A stretch of DNA of 5,150 nt from Peptococcaceae bacterium (GTDB lineage Bacteria > Bacillota > Peptococcia > Peptococcales > Peptococcaceae): positions 1-5,150 of the forward strand of contig JAFNVD010000009.1 of NCBI GenBank assembly GCA_017383785.1, read 5' to 3'. Both the position numbers and the translations under genes were made by a program. A model generated the notes under the pieces. It saw nothing but the letters and a program-made list of their open reading frames with translations. It did not search any database and was not told where the DNA came from. Positions 1 through 5,150 of this stretch are shown piece by piece (within the stretch, counting starts at the first letter, position 1; every line of letters starts with the position of its first letter).

Positions 1-7
1 CCATAAC

Positions 8-43
8 AAAAAAACACCGGACTTTCTGAGCGAAAACCCGGTG
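8..43 (-). terminator. strong rho-independent terminator after pgpA
   Basis: On the minus strand a 12-bp stem spans 43-15. Six perfect pairs CACCGG/CCGGTG are continued by two G-U wobbles and four further pairs (TTTC/GAAA), closed by the 5-nt loop GCTCA. Seven T follow directly (14-8). It begins 20 nt after the pgpA stop and marks the end of the rimO-pgsA-pgpA unit. Confidence 0.9.
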
Positions 44-63
44 CAAACAATTTACTTTAAACT

Positions 64-504
64 TTAAAACACAAAGAACATTACCACTGCCAAAACCAAT
101 CGGCCCATAATGCCGGCCAGTACGTCATCGGCCATGATGCCTAAGCCGCCCGGCAAGTCCTGAATTTTACCAACAGGGCCAATTTTGCTGATGTCAAACA
201 GACGGAACAGCACAAATGCCACCGGTGTCAGAATGAGCGGTACACGCCACATGGTAATCCACATACCAATCCATTCATCCCATACAATCTCCGATGCATC
301 GTGTACGCCCAGCTGTTTTTCACCGCTGTCACAGATATAAATGCCTGCAATCCCTGCCAGCACAATAAACCACAGCGGCATACCGCCGAAAAAGGACCAA
401 GCCAGACCAATCAAAAAGGCCGCCAATGAGCCCCAAGTGCCCGGTGCCGGATGTATAAGCCCGGAGCCGCAGCCCCTTGCCAAAAACAACATTGTTTTCT
501 CCAT
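64..504 (-). CDS. pgpA: Phosphatidylglycerophosphatase A
   Basis: PgpA removes the phosphate from phosphatidylglycerol phosphate to give phosphatidylglycerol, acting at the membrane directly after PgsA. The 146-aa protein has the hallmark PgpA segments: GCGSGLIHPAPGTWGSL (11-27), CDSGEKQLGVHDASEIVWDE (58-77), LFRLFDISK (99-107) and the acidic LPGGLGIMADDVLAG (117-131, with D126-D127). Hydrophobic stretches at about 28-57, 80-100 and 128-146 fit a small polytopic membrane protein. It starts 15 nt after pgsA. AGGTG within that gap can serve the ATG at 504, but a GGAG also sits 6 nt before a second ATG (codon 5, 492-490), so a protein four residues shorter is possible. An intrinsic terminator begins 20 nt after the stop, making this the last gene of the transcript. 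Confidence 0.95.
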   Translation of the reverse strand: MEKTMLFLARGCGSGLIHPAPGTWGSLAAFLIGLAWSFFGGMPLWFIVLAGIAGIYICDSGEKQLGVHDASEIVWDEWIGMWITMWRVPLILTPVAFVLFRLFDISKIGPVGKIQDLPGGLGIMADDVLAGIMGRLVLAVVMFFVF

Positions 505-519
505 ATCAGTGCACCTGCC

Positions 520-1059
520 TTAGTTCCAGGTAATCTGTTTGTTCAGTTTCAGCACATAGTCCAAACCGGAATAAATGGTCAGTGCGACTGCCACATACAT
601 AATCCACAGCCCCAAATCAATGCCGCACAGTGCTACCACCTGCGGTTTTACCATCAACAGCATCAGGGCAATCATCTGACATACGGTTTTCACTTTCCCC
701 CAAATGTTGGCCGCTACCACGATATTTTCGGATGCAGCCACAGAACGCAGACCGGTGATTAAATATTCACGGAAAATGATTACCACTGCAATCCACGCAG
801 CCAAATCACCCAATTCTACCAGGCAAATCATCGCTGCTGCGGTCAATACTTTGTCCGCCAATGGGTCCATCAATTTCCCAAAGTTTGTTACCATATTGTA
901 TTTACGAGCAATCTGCCCATCCAGCATATCGGTCAAAGATGCCAATGCAAAAATTACAGTGGCAAGGATACGAGAAGCCGGTGTGTTCATCAATAATGCA
1001 ATCATAAACAAAGGCACCATAGCCATACGAGCAATGGTCAACTTATTCGGCAAGTTCAT
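520..1059 (-). CDS. pgsA: CDP-diacylglycerol-glycerol-3-phosphate 3-phosphatidyltransferase
   Basis: PgsA is an integral membrane enzyme that makes phosphatidylglycerol phosphate from CDP-diacylglycerol and sn-glycerol 3-phosphate, the committed step to phosphatidylglycerol and cardiolipin. The 179-aa protein has the usual family length. It carries the complete CDP-alcohol phosphotransferase signature at residues 44-69: D44, D47-G48, A51-R52, G61, D65 and D69, within TDMLDGQIAR and GKLMDPLADK. The opening NLPNKLTIARM is also typical of PgsA. Several hydrophobic stretches (about 12-25, 31-43, 76-92, 123-137 and 146-165) fit the multi-helix membrane fold. The ATG start has AGGAGAG upstream inside rimO. 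Its neighbour pgpA encodes the phosphatase for its product, which strongly supports the PgsA assignment over other CDP-alcohol transferases such as cardiolipin or phosphatidylserine synthases. Confidence 0.96.
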   Translation of the reverse strand: MNLPNKLTIARMAMVPLFMIALLMNTPASRILATVIFALASLTDMLDGQIARKYNMVTNFGKLMDPLADKVLTAAAMICLVELGDLAAWIAVVIIFREYLITGLRSVAASENIVVAANIWGKVKTVCQMIALMLLMVKPQVVALCGIDLGLWIMYVAVALTIYSGLDYVLKLNKQITWN

Positions 1060-2407
1060 CTACAATCTCTCCTACAAAATCATATTCGTCTAATCCGGTA
1101 ATTTCTACTGTGAAATAATCGCCCGGCTCGTAGTCATGATCTTCTGCTTCAAATACCAGAATCCATGGGTCCACATCCGGTGCTTCCCCTTCACTGCGGC
1201 ACAAGAGCAAACCCGGAATATCAGGGCTCAATTCATCTACTTTTACCAGACGACGCTGCCCGATGGCGGTTTCGTGCTTGCGATACATGGTATCATACTG
1301 CAGTTCCATCAGGTTTTCGGCACGTTTCTCTTTTTCGTCTTCTTCCAAATGCCCATCCATGCGGTCAGCAGCAGTACCTTCTTCACGAGAATACGGGAAC
1401 GCCCCTACACAATCCAGTTTCATTTCTTCTAAGAAATCCAGCAGATTGTGATACTGCTCCTCGCTTTCCCCAGGGAAGCCTACAATAAAGGTAGAACGCA
1501 AAGTAATGCCCGGAATCTTCGCACGCAGTTTTTCAATCAAAGCCTTGATTTCAGCTACGGTAATTTTACGATTCATGCGGCGCAGCACTTCGTCATCGGC
1601 ATGCTGCAACGGAATATCTAAGTATTTGCAGATTTTTTCTTCCCCTGCAATATAGTCAATCAGCTCATCGGTAAAGTTGTTTGGATACGCATACAGCAAA
1701 CGAATCCACTGGATGGATTCAATGGCTGCCAATTCTTTCAGCAAATCTACCAGTGCAAAACGGCCATACAAATCTTTGCCGTAGTAGGTGGTATCCTGTG
1801 CTACCAGTACCAGCTCTGTCACGCCCTGTTCTGCCAGTTCATTGGCTTCCAGTACAATCTGCTCGATGGTTTTACTGCGATGTGGCCCCTGCATTTCAGG
1901 AATGACACAATAGGTACAGTTGTTGTCACAACCCTCAGAAATGCGCAGATATGCATAATGCTCCGGTGTGGTTACCAGACGCGGTGCTTTTTCCAGCTTG
2001 CTTTCCTCGGTCCAGTGCTGATGCACCACAATTTCCTGTTTTTCTTCGGCCTGTGCCTGATGTGCTTTCACAATTTCCACGATATGATGATAATCATTGG
2101 TACCTACCAAAATATCAATTTCAGGCAATTCTACAGCCAATTCGTCGGCATATTTCTGTACCAGGCAGCCTACCGCTACCAGCTGTTTGCACGCACCGTG
2201 CTCTTTCCACTGTGCCAATTCCAGAATGGTATTGATGGATTCTTCTTTGGCTGCGTTGACAAAGCCGCAAGTATTGATAATAATCACTTCTGCTTCGTCA
2301 TATTGTTCTGTCAGTTCATAACCATACTGCTGAAACAGACCCATCATGGTTTCACTGTGTACCAGGTTTTTGGCACAGCCCAAGGATACTACACTGATTT
2401 TCTGCAT
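1043..2407 (-). CDS. rimO: Ribosomal protein S12 methylthiotransferase RimO (radical SAM)
   Basis: RimO adds a methylthio group to the conserved aspartate of ribosomal protein S12 using two [4Fe-4S] clusters and S-adenosylmethionine. The 454-aa protein has the full three-domain layout. The N-terminal UPF0004 domain has cluster cysteines C11 (SLGCAKN), C47 (NTCGFVN) and C81 (GCLVQKY). The radical SAM domain has CxxxCxxC at C160/C164/C167 (GCDNNCTYC). A C-terminal TRAM domain (about 381-452) follows the YSREEGTAA segment. RimO is preferred over its paralogues MiaB and MtaB because of the GCAKNLV.SE start, the SEGCDNNCTYC motif and the acidic TRAM domain. One small oddity is histidine at residue 17, where family members usually have aspartate (LVDSE). 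The ATG at 2407 has GAGGG 7 nt upstream. The 3' end overlaps pgsA by 17 bp and carries the pgsA ribosome binding site, pointing to co-transcription and coupled translation. Confidence 0.96.
   Translation of the reverse strand: MQKISVVSLGCAKNLVHSETMMGLFQQYGYELTEQYDEAEVIIINTCGFVNAAKEESINTILELAQWKEHGACKQLVAVGCLVQKYADELAVELPEIDILVGTNDYHHIVEIVKAHQAQAEEKQEIVVHQHWTEESKLEKAPRLVTTPEHYAYLRISEGCDNNCTYCVIPEMQGPHRSKTIEQIVLEANELAEQGVTELVLVAQDTTYYGKDLYGRFALVDLLKELAAIESIQWIRLLYAYPNNFTDELIDYIAGEEKICKYLDIPLQHADDEVLRRMNRKITVAEIKALIEKLRAKIPGITLRSTFIVGFPGESEEQYHNLLDFLEEMKLDCVGAFPYSREEGTAADRMDGHLEEDEKEKRAENLMELQYDTMYRKHETAIGQRRLVKVDELSPDIPGLLLCRSEGEAPDVDPWILVFEAEDHDYEPGDYFTVEITGLDEYDFVGEIVDELAE
1067..1073 (-). promoter_or_regulatory. 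pgsA ribosome binding site inside the rimO 3' end
   Basis: AGGAGAG on the minus strand lies 9 nt (counted from AGGAG) before the pgsA ATG at 1059 and entirely within rimO coding sequence. It supports the overlapping start and suggests ribosomes finishing rimO can feed pgsA. Confidence 0.7.
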
Positions 2408-2418
2408 AGATCGTCCCT

Positions 2419-2454
2419 CTCTTCTTTATATCAACTTCTATATCACGTTCTATA
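2419..2454 (-). repeat. 12-bp tandem repeats in the rimO leader
   Basis: On the minus strand two adjacent 12-mers, TATAGAACGTGA (2454-2443) and TATAGAAGTTGA (2442-2431), differ at only two bases. A third, weaker copy beginning TATAAA (2430-2419) continues the 12-bp phase and runs into the rimO ribosome binding site. Each unit starts with a TATA-like hexamer, but none has a convincing -35 at 16-18 nt, so I do not call a promoter here. A 5-bp inverted repeat CTATA/TATAG (2450-2454 and 2469-2473) lies just upstream. Confidence 0.5.
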
Positions 2455-2481
2455 ACTCCATACACGGCTATAGTGATTCTT

Positions 2482-2504
2482 CTGTTTTTACACAGAAAAA
2501 ACAG
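2482..2504 (-). other. alternative hairpin overlapping the terminator U-run
   Basis: On the minus strand CTGTTTTT (2504-2497) and AAAAACAG (2489-2482) are a perfect 8-bp inverted repeat around a 7-nt loop. The first arm uses the last bases of the terminator's 3' arm plus its U-run, so the two structures cannot form together. Because it is completed after the terminator, it cannot act as a classical antiterminator. It could form only in read-through RNA. Its pairs are mostly A-U, so stability is low. Confidence 0.3.
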
Positions 2505-2546
2505 GGGAATCGTCACACCGCAAGCGGTGAAACCCTCTGCCCCTGT
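2496..2546 (-). terminator. two-level stem-loop with U-run between rodZ and rimO (intrinsic terminator or attenuator)
   Basis: On the minus strand ACAGGGG (2546-2540) pairs with CCCCTGT (2507-2501), and the paired strand runs directly into a tract of six T (2501-2496), the signature of rho-independent termination. The 32-nt region between the arms is not a plain loop. It contains a second perfect hairpin, CACCGC/GCGGTG (2529-2516), which can also be read as five GC-rich pairs closed by a CTTG tetraloop. It starts 40 nt after the rodZ stop, so the simplest reading is the rodZ terminator. A position between two co-directional genes also allows partial read-through into rimO. Confidence 0.7.
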
Positions 2547-2548
2547 AT

Positions 2549-2577
2549 ATTTTAGCACACTATTCTTTTTTCAGCAA
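2549..2577 (-). promoter_or_regulatory. weak promoter-like sequence just after rodZ
   Basis: On the minus strand TTGCTG (2577-2572) is followed by a 17-nt spacer and TAAAAT (2554-2549), with a TGC extended -10 directly in front (2557-2555). Transcription would begin near 2543, inside the first arm of the stem-loop at 2496-2546, which would shorten the outer stem to about four GC pairs. It could drive rimO by way of a leader, but the overlap with the terminator arm makes chance resemblance at least as likely. Confidence 0.2.
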
Positions 2578-2586
2578 TGCTTTCTG

Positions 2587-3414
2587 TTACTCCACCGGAG
2601 CGAACCCGTCATCGGTCAGACGATAAGACTGTTTCACCACTTTGCCCGGCGCACCCAATGTGCCCAGGTCTTCCCCGTTGATTGTAACCTTTACCACACC
2701 TGCATTGCCCAGATGCAAATCAATCTGTGTATCTGCCTGCACTGCCTGCATTTGCCCTTCTGTCAGGTTATACTCTGTGGCCTGCCCGTCGGCAGTCACT
2801 TTCATCCAGCTCTTTTCTTTCTTGTTTGGATCCAGATTGAGGATTTCCAGTGTCATCTCCAAGCCCTGATACGTCGGAGCCGGAGGCTCTACCGGTGCCG
2901 GCTCAACAGTATCCTGCACTTCAGTGATCGCAGGCGGCTGCGGATCGTCATTTGGCTTCGGCTGACTGATAGAATATAACCCCTGCAGAATAAACAGTAC
3001 CACAATGGCTGTAATACTGATTAGCAGAATCATTTTTGTATTTTGTGTCAGCGGAGGTTCCTCAAACACTTCTTTCACTTCTTTTTTCTTGCCGTGTTTG
3101 TCACTGCGCTGCAATTTGCGAGATGCCTGTTCTTTGTGAATCTGCTCTGCAGCAGCAATCTGCTCGGAAATATCTACCGGAGGGTCTTTTGGCTTCATGA
3201 GTTCCACTACATCCGGACGATTTTTGATCCCCAGATATTTTAAGTAGGTAGCCACAAACCCTTTGACATATACCTCACCGGGAAGTACTTCAAAGGCTTC
3301 TCTTTCGATAGCTTCCAAATATTTGCGACGAATTTTCGTGGTTTCTTCCACCTGTTCCAGTGTAATTTTTTGGGCTTCTCTTTCTTTTTTTAAGATTTCG
3401 CCAATCCCCTTCAA
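2587..3414 (-). CDS. rodZ: RodZ-like cytoskeletal membrane protein (helix-turn-helix, TM, DUF4115)
   Basis: RodZ joins the MreB actin-like filaments to the membrane and the cell-wall elongation machinery. From the TTG start (275 aa) the domains are: an XRE-type helix-turn-helix (about 2-65, GEILKKEREAQKITLEQVEE then TKIRRKYLEAIE) that in RodZ binds MreB; a charged lysine-rich cytoplasmic linker (about 85-120); one transmembrane helix (about 128-147, MILLISITAIVVLFILQG); a proline/acid-rich spacer (about 151-183); and a C-terminal beta-rich DUF4115 domain (about 184-265) on the outer face, including SWMKVTADG and the closing VVKQSYRLT. This order and length are typical of the family (B. subtilis YmfM/RodZ). 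The start could instead be the GTG at 3429 or 3423 (280 or 278 aa), but only TTG has a proper ribosome binding site. It follows ftsK and precedes a stem-loop with a U-run, so it may be a separate transcript from rimO. The subfamily call is secure; MreB binding is known from the family, not seen here. Confidence 0.92.
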   Translation of the reverse strand: MKGIGEILKKEREAQKITLEQVEETTKIRRKYLEAIEREAFEVLPGEVYVKGFVATYLKYLGIKNRPDVVELMKPKDPPVDISEQIAAAEQIHKEQASRKLQRSDKHGKKKEVKEVFEEPPLTQNTKMILLISITAIVVLFILQGLYSISQPKPNDDPQPPAITEVQDTVEPAPVEPPAPTYQGLEMTLEILNLDPNKKEKSWMKVTADGQATEYNLTEGQMQAVQADTQIDLHLGNAGVVKVTINGEDLGTLGAPGKVVKQSYRLTDDGFAPVE

Positions 3415-3420
3415 ACTCGT

Positions 3421-3427
3421 CACCTCC
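3421..3427 (-). promoter_or_regulatory. ribosome binding site that sets the rodZ start
   Basis: GGAGGTG on the minus strand is a near-ideal Shine-Dalgarno sequence. It lies 8 nt (counted from GGAGG) before the TTG at 3414-3412. The frame stays open upstream to a GTG at 3429, but that codon overlaps this site and has no ribosome binding site of its own. A second GTG at 3423 also lies inside it. TTG is therefore the better start. Confidence 0.75.
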
Positions 3428-3467
3428 ACAAGAAATAGTTGTTACAAAAATATTTTCATACAAGCCT

Positions 3468-3497
3468 AATATAACACATTGTACGCAACCAATGCAA
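3468..3497 (-). promoter_or_regulatory. candidate extended -10 promoter upstream of rodZ (proximal)
   Basis: On the minus strand the hexamer TATATT (3473-3468) is directly preceded by TGT (3476-3474), giving a correctly placed TGn extended -10 element. A weak -35, TTGCAT (3497-3492), sits 18 nt upstream. Transcription would start near 3461, leaving a leader of about 45 nt before the rodZ start. The weak -35 is compatible with an extended -10 promoter. The surrounding inverted repeat (3478-3504) straddles this -35, which would suit a regulated promoter. Confidence 0.4.
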
Positions 3498-3504
3498 GTA
3501 CAAT
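3478..3504. repeat. perfect 7-bp inverted repeat in the rodZ promoter region (possible operator)
   Basis: ATTGTAC (3478-3484) and GTACAAT (3498-3504) are perfect reverse complements separated by 13 nt, so the arm centres are 20 bp apart, about two helical turns. This is the usual geometry of a site for a dimeric DNA-binding protein. The 13-nt centre also holds a GCAA direct repeat (3485-3488 and 3494-3497). The arms flank the candidate -35 hexamer of the proximal rodZ promoter. No known regulator motif is recognised, and a chance origin in AT-rich DNA is possible. Confidence 0.4.
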
Positions 3505-3528
3505 ATTGACACTTTATAAAATTGTCAT
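3500..3528 (-). promoter_or_regulatory. candidate sigma-A promoter upstream of rodZ (distal)
   Basis: Read on the minus strand, ATGACA (3528-3523, five of six matches to TTGACA) is followed by a 17-nt spacer and TATTGT (3505-3500, four of six matches to TATAAT). It lies just after the ftsK stop and would give a leader of roughly 80 nt ahead of rodZ. Its spacer and -35 hexamer contain an interrupted dyad, TGACA (3507-3511) against TGTCA (3523-3527). This is a motif match only. AT-rich spacers produce such matches by chance, and a second candidate lies 30 bp downstream. Confidence 0.3.
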
Positions 3529-3575
3529 CATTCCTACAAAAGTTGTGCACATTTCTGCAAACAAAGCCCGTAAAA

Positions 3576-5150
3576 TTACAGTTCTCCGTTTTCAATCATT
3601 TCGTTGTACTGTGCCATGGTGATCTTGATTTGGCGCGGTTTGCTGCCTTCATACGGCCCTACCAAGCCTCGCTGCTCCATCTGGTCTACAATACGCGCAG
3701 CACGGGTATAGCCCACGCGGAATCGGCGCTGTAACAGCGAAATAGAAGCCTGCCCATTCTCGATAAACAGCTTGGCAGCTTCCGGAATCAAATCGTCCCA
3801 TTCTTCTGCTGCTTCCTCACCAATGGTTTCGCTCTTGATTTCCACATTGGTAATTTCCTCGTTGTACACCGGCATCAGCCCTTGTACTTTTACCGCTTCT
3901 ACAATGCGATCAATTTCCTTATCAGATACATATACACCTTGTACACGCTGCGGTTTTGGCAAGCCCGTCGGATAGAACAGCATGTCACCGCGGCCTAAGA
4001 GTTTCTCTGCACCGCCCATATCCAAAATGGTGCGGGAATCAATCTGCGAAGACACCGCAAAGGCAATACGAGACGGAATGTTTGCCTTAATAATACCGGT
4101 GATAACATCTACCGATGGACGCTGTGTCGCTACTACCAGGTGAATGCCGGCTGCACGAGCCATCTGTGCCAATCGGCAAATAGCATCTTCTACATCAGCA
4201 GGTGCTACCATCATCAAATCGGCCAACTCATCGATCAACACCACAATATACGGCATGATCTCAATGGCTGCTTTTTCTTCCTCTGTCTGTGCTTCCGCAA
4301 TGCGTTTTTCAGACAATGCATTGAAGCGCGGCATATCTTTTACACCGTTGGCTGCAAACAATTCATAGCGACGCTCCATTTCATGCACTGCCCAGCGCAA
4401 AGCCGAAGCAGCCTTTTTGGCATCGGTCACAACCGGCGAAATCAAGTGCGGAATCCCATTGTAGTTGCCCAATTCTACTTTTTTCGGGTCAACCATCAGG
4501 AATTTTACCTCATCCGGTGTAGCTTTGTACAAAATACTATTGATCAGCGCATTCATGCACACCGATTTCCCGGACCCTGTAGACCCGGCAATGAGCAAGT
4601 GGGGCATTTTAGCCAAATCGGCAATAATCGGCTTGCCGCTGATATCTTTCCCCAATGCTACCGTCAATTTAGACTTATTATTTTGGAACACATCACTTTC
4701 CACTACTTCACGCAAGCATACCATACCGGTTGTTTTATTTGGAATCTCAATCCCTACTGCCGCTTTGCCCGGAATCGGCGCTTCAATACGCACACCGGCT
4801 ACTGCCATGCTCAGTGCAATATCGTCAGCCAAATTCACAATTTTGCTTACTTTTACACCGGCTGCAGGCTGAAACTCGTACTGAGTAATAGCAGGGCCAC
4901 AGCTAACATCGGCAATTTTCCCTTTAACACCAAAATCATTCAAGGTCTGTTCCAATCGTTCTACATTCTGCTGCAGTTCGGATGTATTTTTGCGCCCCAT
5001 GCCGTTTGGATTTGGATCCAACAGCTCAATGGGCGGAAACTGGTATACGTTTTCTTCCGGTACTTCCACCGGTACAAACTCCGGCAGTTCTTCCGCATAT
5101 ACTTTCTTTTTGCGGTGCTGCTCCGGTTTGGCTTCCATAGATGCAGGCTC
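3576..5150 (-). CDS. ftsK: DNA translocase FtsK/SpoIIIE, C-terminal part (5' end outside window)
   Basis: This is a hexameric ATP-driven DNA pump that moves chromosome ends across the closing septum. The reading frame is open to the right edge: four codons (E-P-A-S) precede the first ATG at 5138. That ATG is therefore probably internal, and the N-terminal membrane helices of the family lie outside the window. Numbered from that ATG: a basic and proline/acid-rich linker (about 1-50), the alpha/beta motor (about 50-430) with Walker A GSTGSGKS at 185-192 and Walker B IVVLIDELADL at 298-308, the conserved ATQRPSVDVITG segment (337-348), and a C-terminal winged-helix gamma domain (about 447-508, LLQRRFRVGYTRAARI) that in this family reads polar DNA motifs and contacts XerD. 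All motor motifs look intact and the stop is TAA. It is the first gene of the cluster, 161 bp before rodZ, with no strong terminator between them. Whether it serves division (FtsK) or sporulation (SpoIIIE) cannot be told from this part. Confidence 0.97.
   Translation of the reverse strand, partial: EPASMEAKPEQHRKKKVYAEELPEFVPVEVPEENVYQFPPIELLDPNPNGMGRKNTSELQQNVERLEQTLNDFGVKGKIADVSCGPAITQYEFQPAAGVKVSKIVNLADDIALSMAVAGVRIEAPIPGKAAVGIEIPNKTTGMVCLREVVESDVFQNNKSKLTVALGKDISGKPIIADLAKMPHLLIAGSTGSGKSVCMNALINSILYKATPDEVKFLMVDPKKVELGNYNGIPHLISPVVTDAKKAASALRWAVHEMERRYELFAANGVKDMPRFNALSEKRIAEAQTEEEKAAIEIMPYIVVLIDELADLMMVAPADVEDAICRLAQMARAAGIHLVVATQRPSVDVITGIIKANIPSRIAFAVSSQIDSRTILDMGGAEKLLGRGDMLFYPTGLPKPQRVQGVYVSDKEIDRIVEAVKVQGLMPVYNEEITNVEIKSETIGEEAAEEWDDLIPEAAKLFIENGQASISLLQRRFRVGYTRAARIVDQMEQRGLVGPYEGSKPRQIKITMAQYNEMIENGEL

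Noticed and set aside
1880..2455. 191-codon open frame on the plus strand
   Set aside because: It lies opposite rimO, whose protein has all family motifs. The plus-strand translation is rich in Phe, Cys, His and Gln, has no recognisable domain and no good ribosome binding site.
2352..2558. 68-codon minus-strand frame between rodZ and rimO
   Set aside because: It begins inside the terminator region, crosses the rimO start in another frame, and has no family resemblance.
2473..2979. 168-codon open frame on the plus strand over the rodZ 3' half and the rodZ-rimO gap
   Set aside because: It is antisense to rodZ and runs through the terminator stem-loop. Its composition is typical of a shadow frame and shows no motif.
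3506..3511. Perfect TTGACA -35 hexamer on the plus strand
   Set aside because: No -10 hexamer lies 16-18 nt downstream and there is no plus-strand gene to serve. It is part of the dyad at 3507-3527.
3540..3552. Short leader-peptide candidate on the minus strand just after ftsK (12 codons, ending near 3514)
   Set aside because: It has no ribosome binding site in front of its ATG, no run of regulatory codons, and lies upstream of both rodZ promoter candidates.
4465..4872. 135-codon open frame on the plus strand opposite the FtsK motor
   Set aside because: It mirrors the Walker A region of ftsK in the opposite strand, with no independent start signal or domain.
1..5150. Mobile element, CRISPR, tRNA/rRNA or novel defence system
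   Set aside because: There are no transposase or integrase motifs, target-site duplications, regularly spaced repeats or RNA-gene signatures. All five genes are recognisable housekeeping families with similar codon style and conserved order.

Overview
The window reads as ordinary chromosomal sequence from a low-to-mid GC bacterium of the Bacillota. The gene order ftsK/spoIIIE - rodZ - rimO - pgsA resembles the spoIIIE-ymfM-pgsA neighbourhood of Bacillus and the rimO-pgsA neighbourhood of clostridia. A pgpA next to pgsA, plus a full-length RodZ with a membrane anchor, would fit a Negativicutes-type diderm (Phascolarctobacterium/Acidaminococcus-like). That class assignment is an inference from gene order and protein flavour, not a database match.

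All five genes lie on the minus strand and are transcribed from high to low coordinates. From the right edge: the 3' part of an FtsK/SpoIIIE DNA translocase (5150-3576, N-terminal membrane part outside the window); a 161-bp gap with promoter-like sequences and a perfect 7-bp inverted repeat; rodZ (3414-2587, probably starting at TTG behind a strong GGAGG); a 179-bp gap with a two-level stem-loop ending in a U-run, then short 12-bp tandem repeats; rimO (2407-1043); pgsA (1059-520), which overlaps rimO by 17 bp; pgpA (504-64), 15 bp after pgsA; and a strong intrinsic terminator (8-43).

Functionally this is a cell-envelope and chromosome-segregation housekeeping cluster. FtsK pumps DNA at the septum, RodZ links the MreB cytoskeleton to the membrane, and RimO modifies ribosomal protein S12. 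PgsA and PgpA carry out the two consecutive steps from CDP-diacylglycerol to phosphatidylglycerol. rimO-pgsA-pgpA looks like one tightly packed transcript closed by the terminator at the left edge.

I found no mobile element, CRISPR array, tRNA/rRNA or defence system, and nothing that supports a new biological system. The parts worth a second look are the two intergenic regions, which carry more symmetry than a plain spacer needs.
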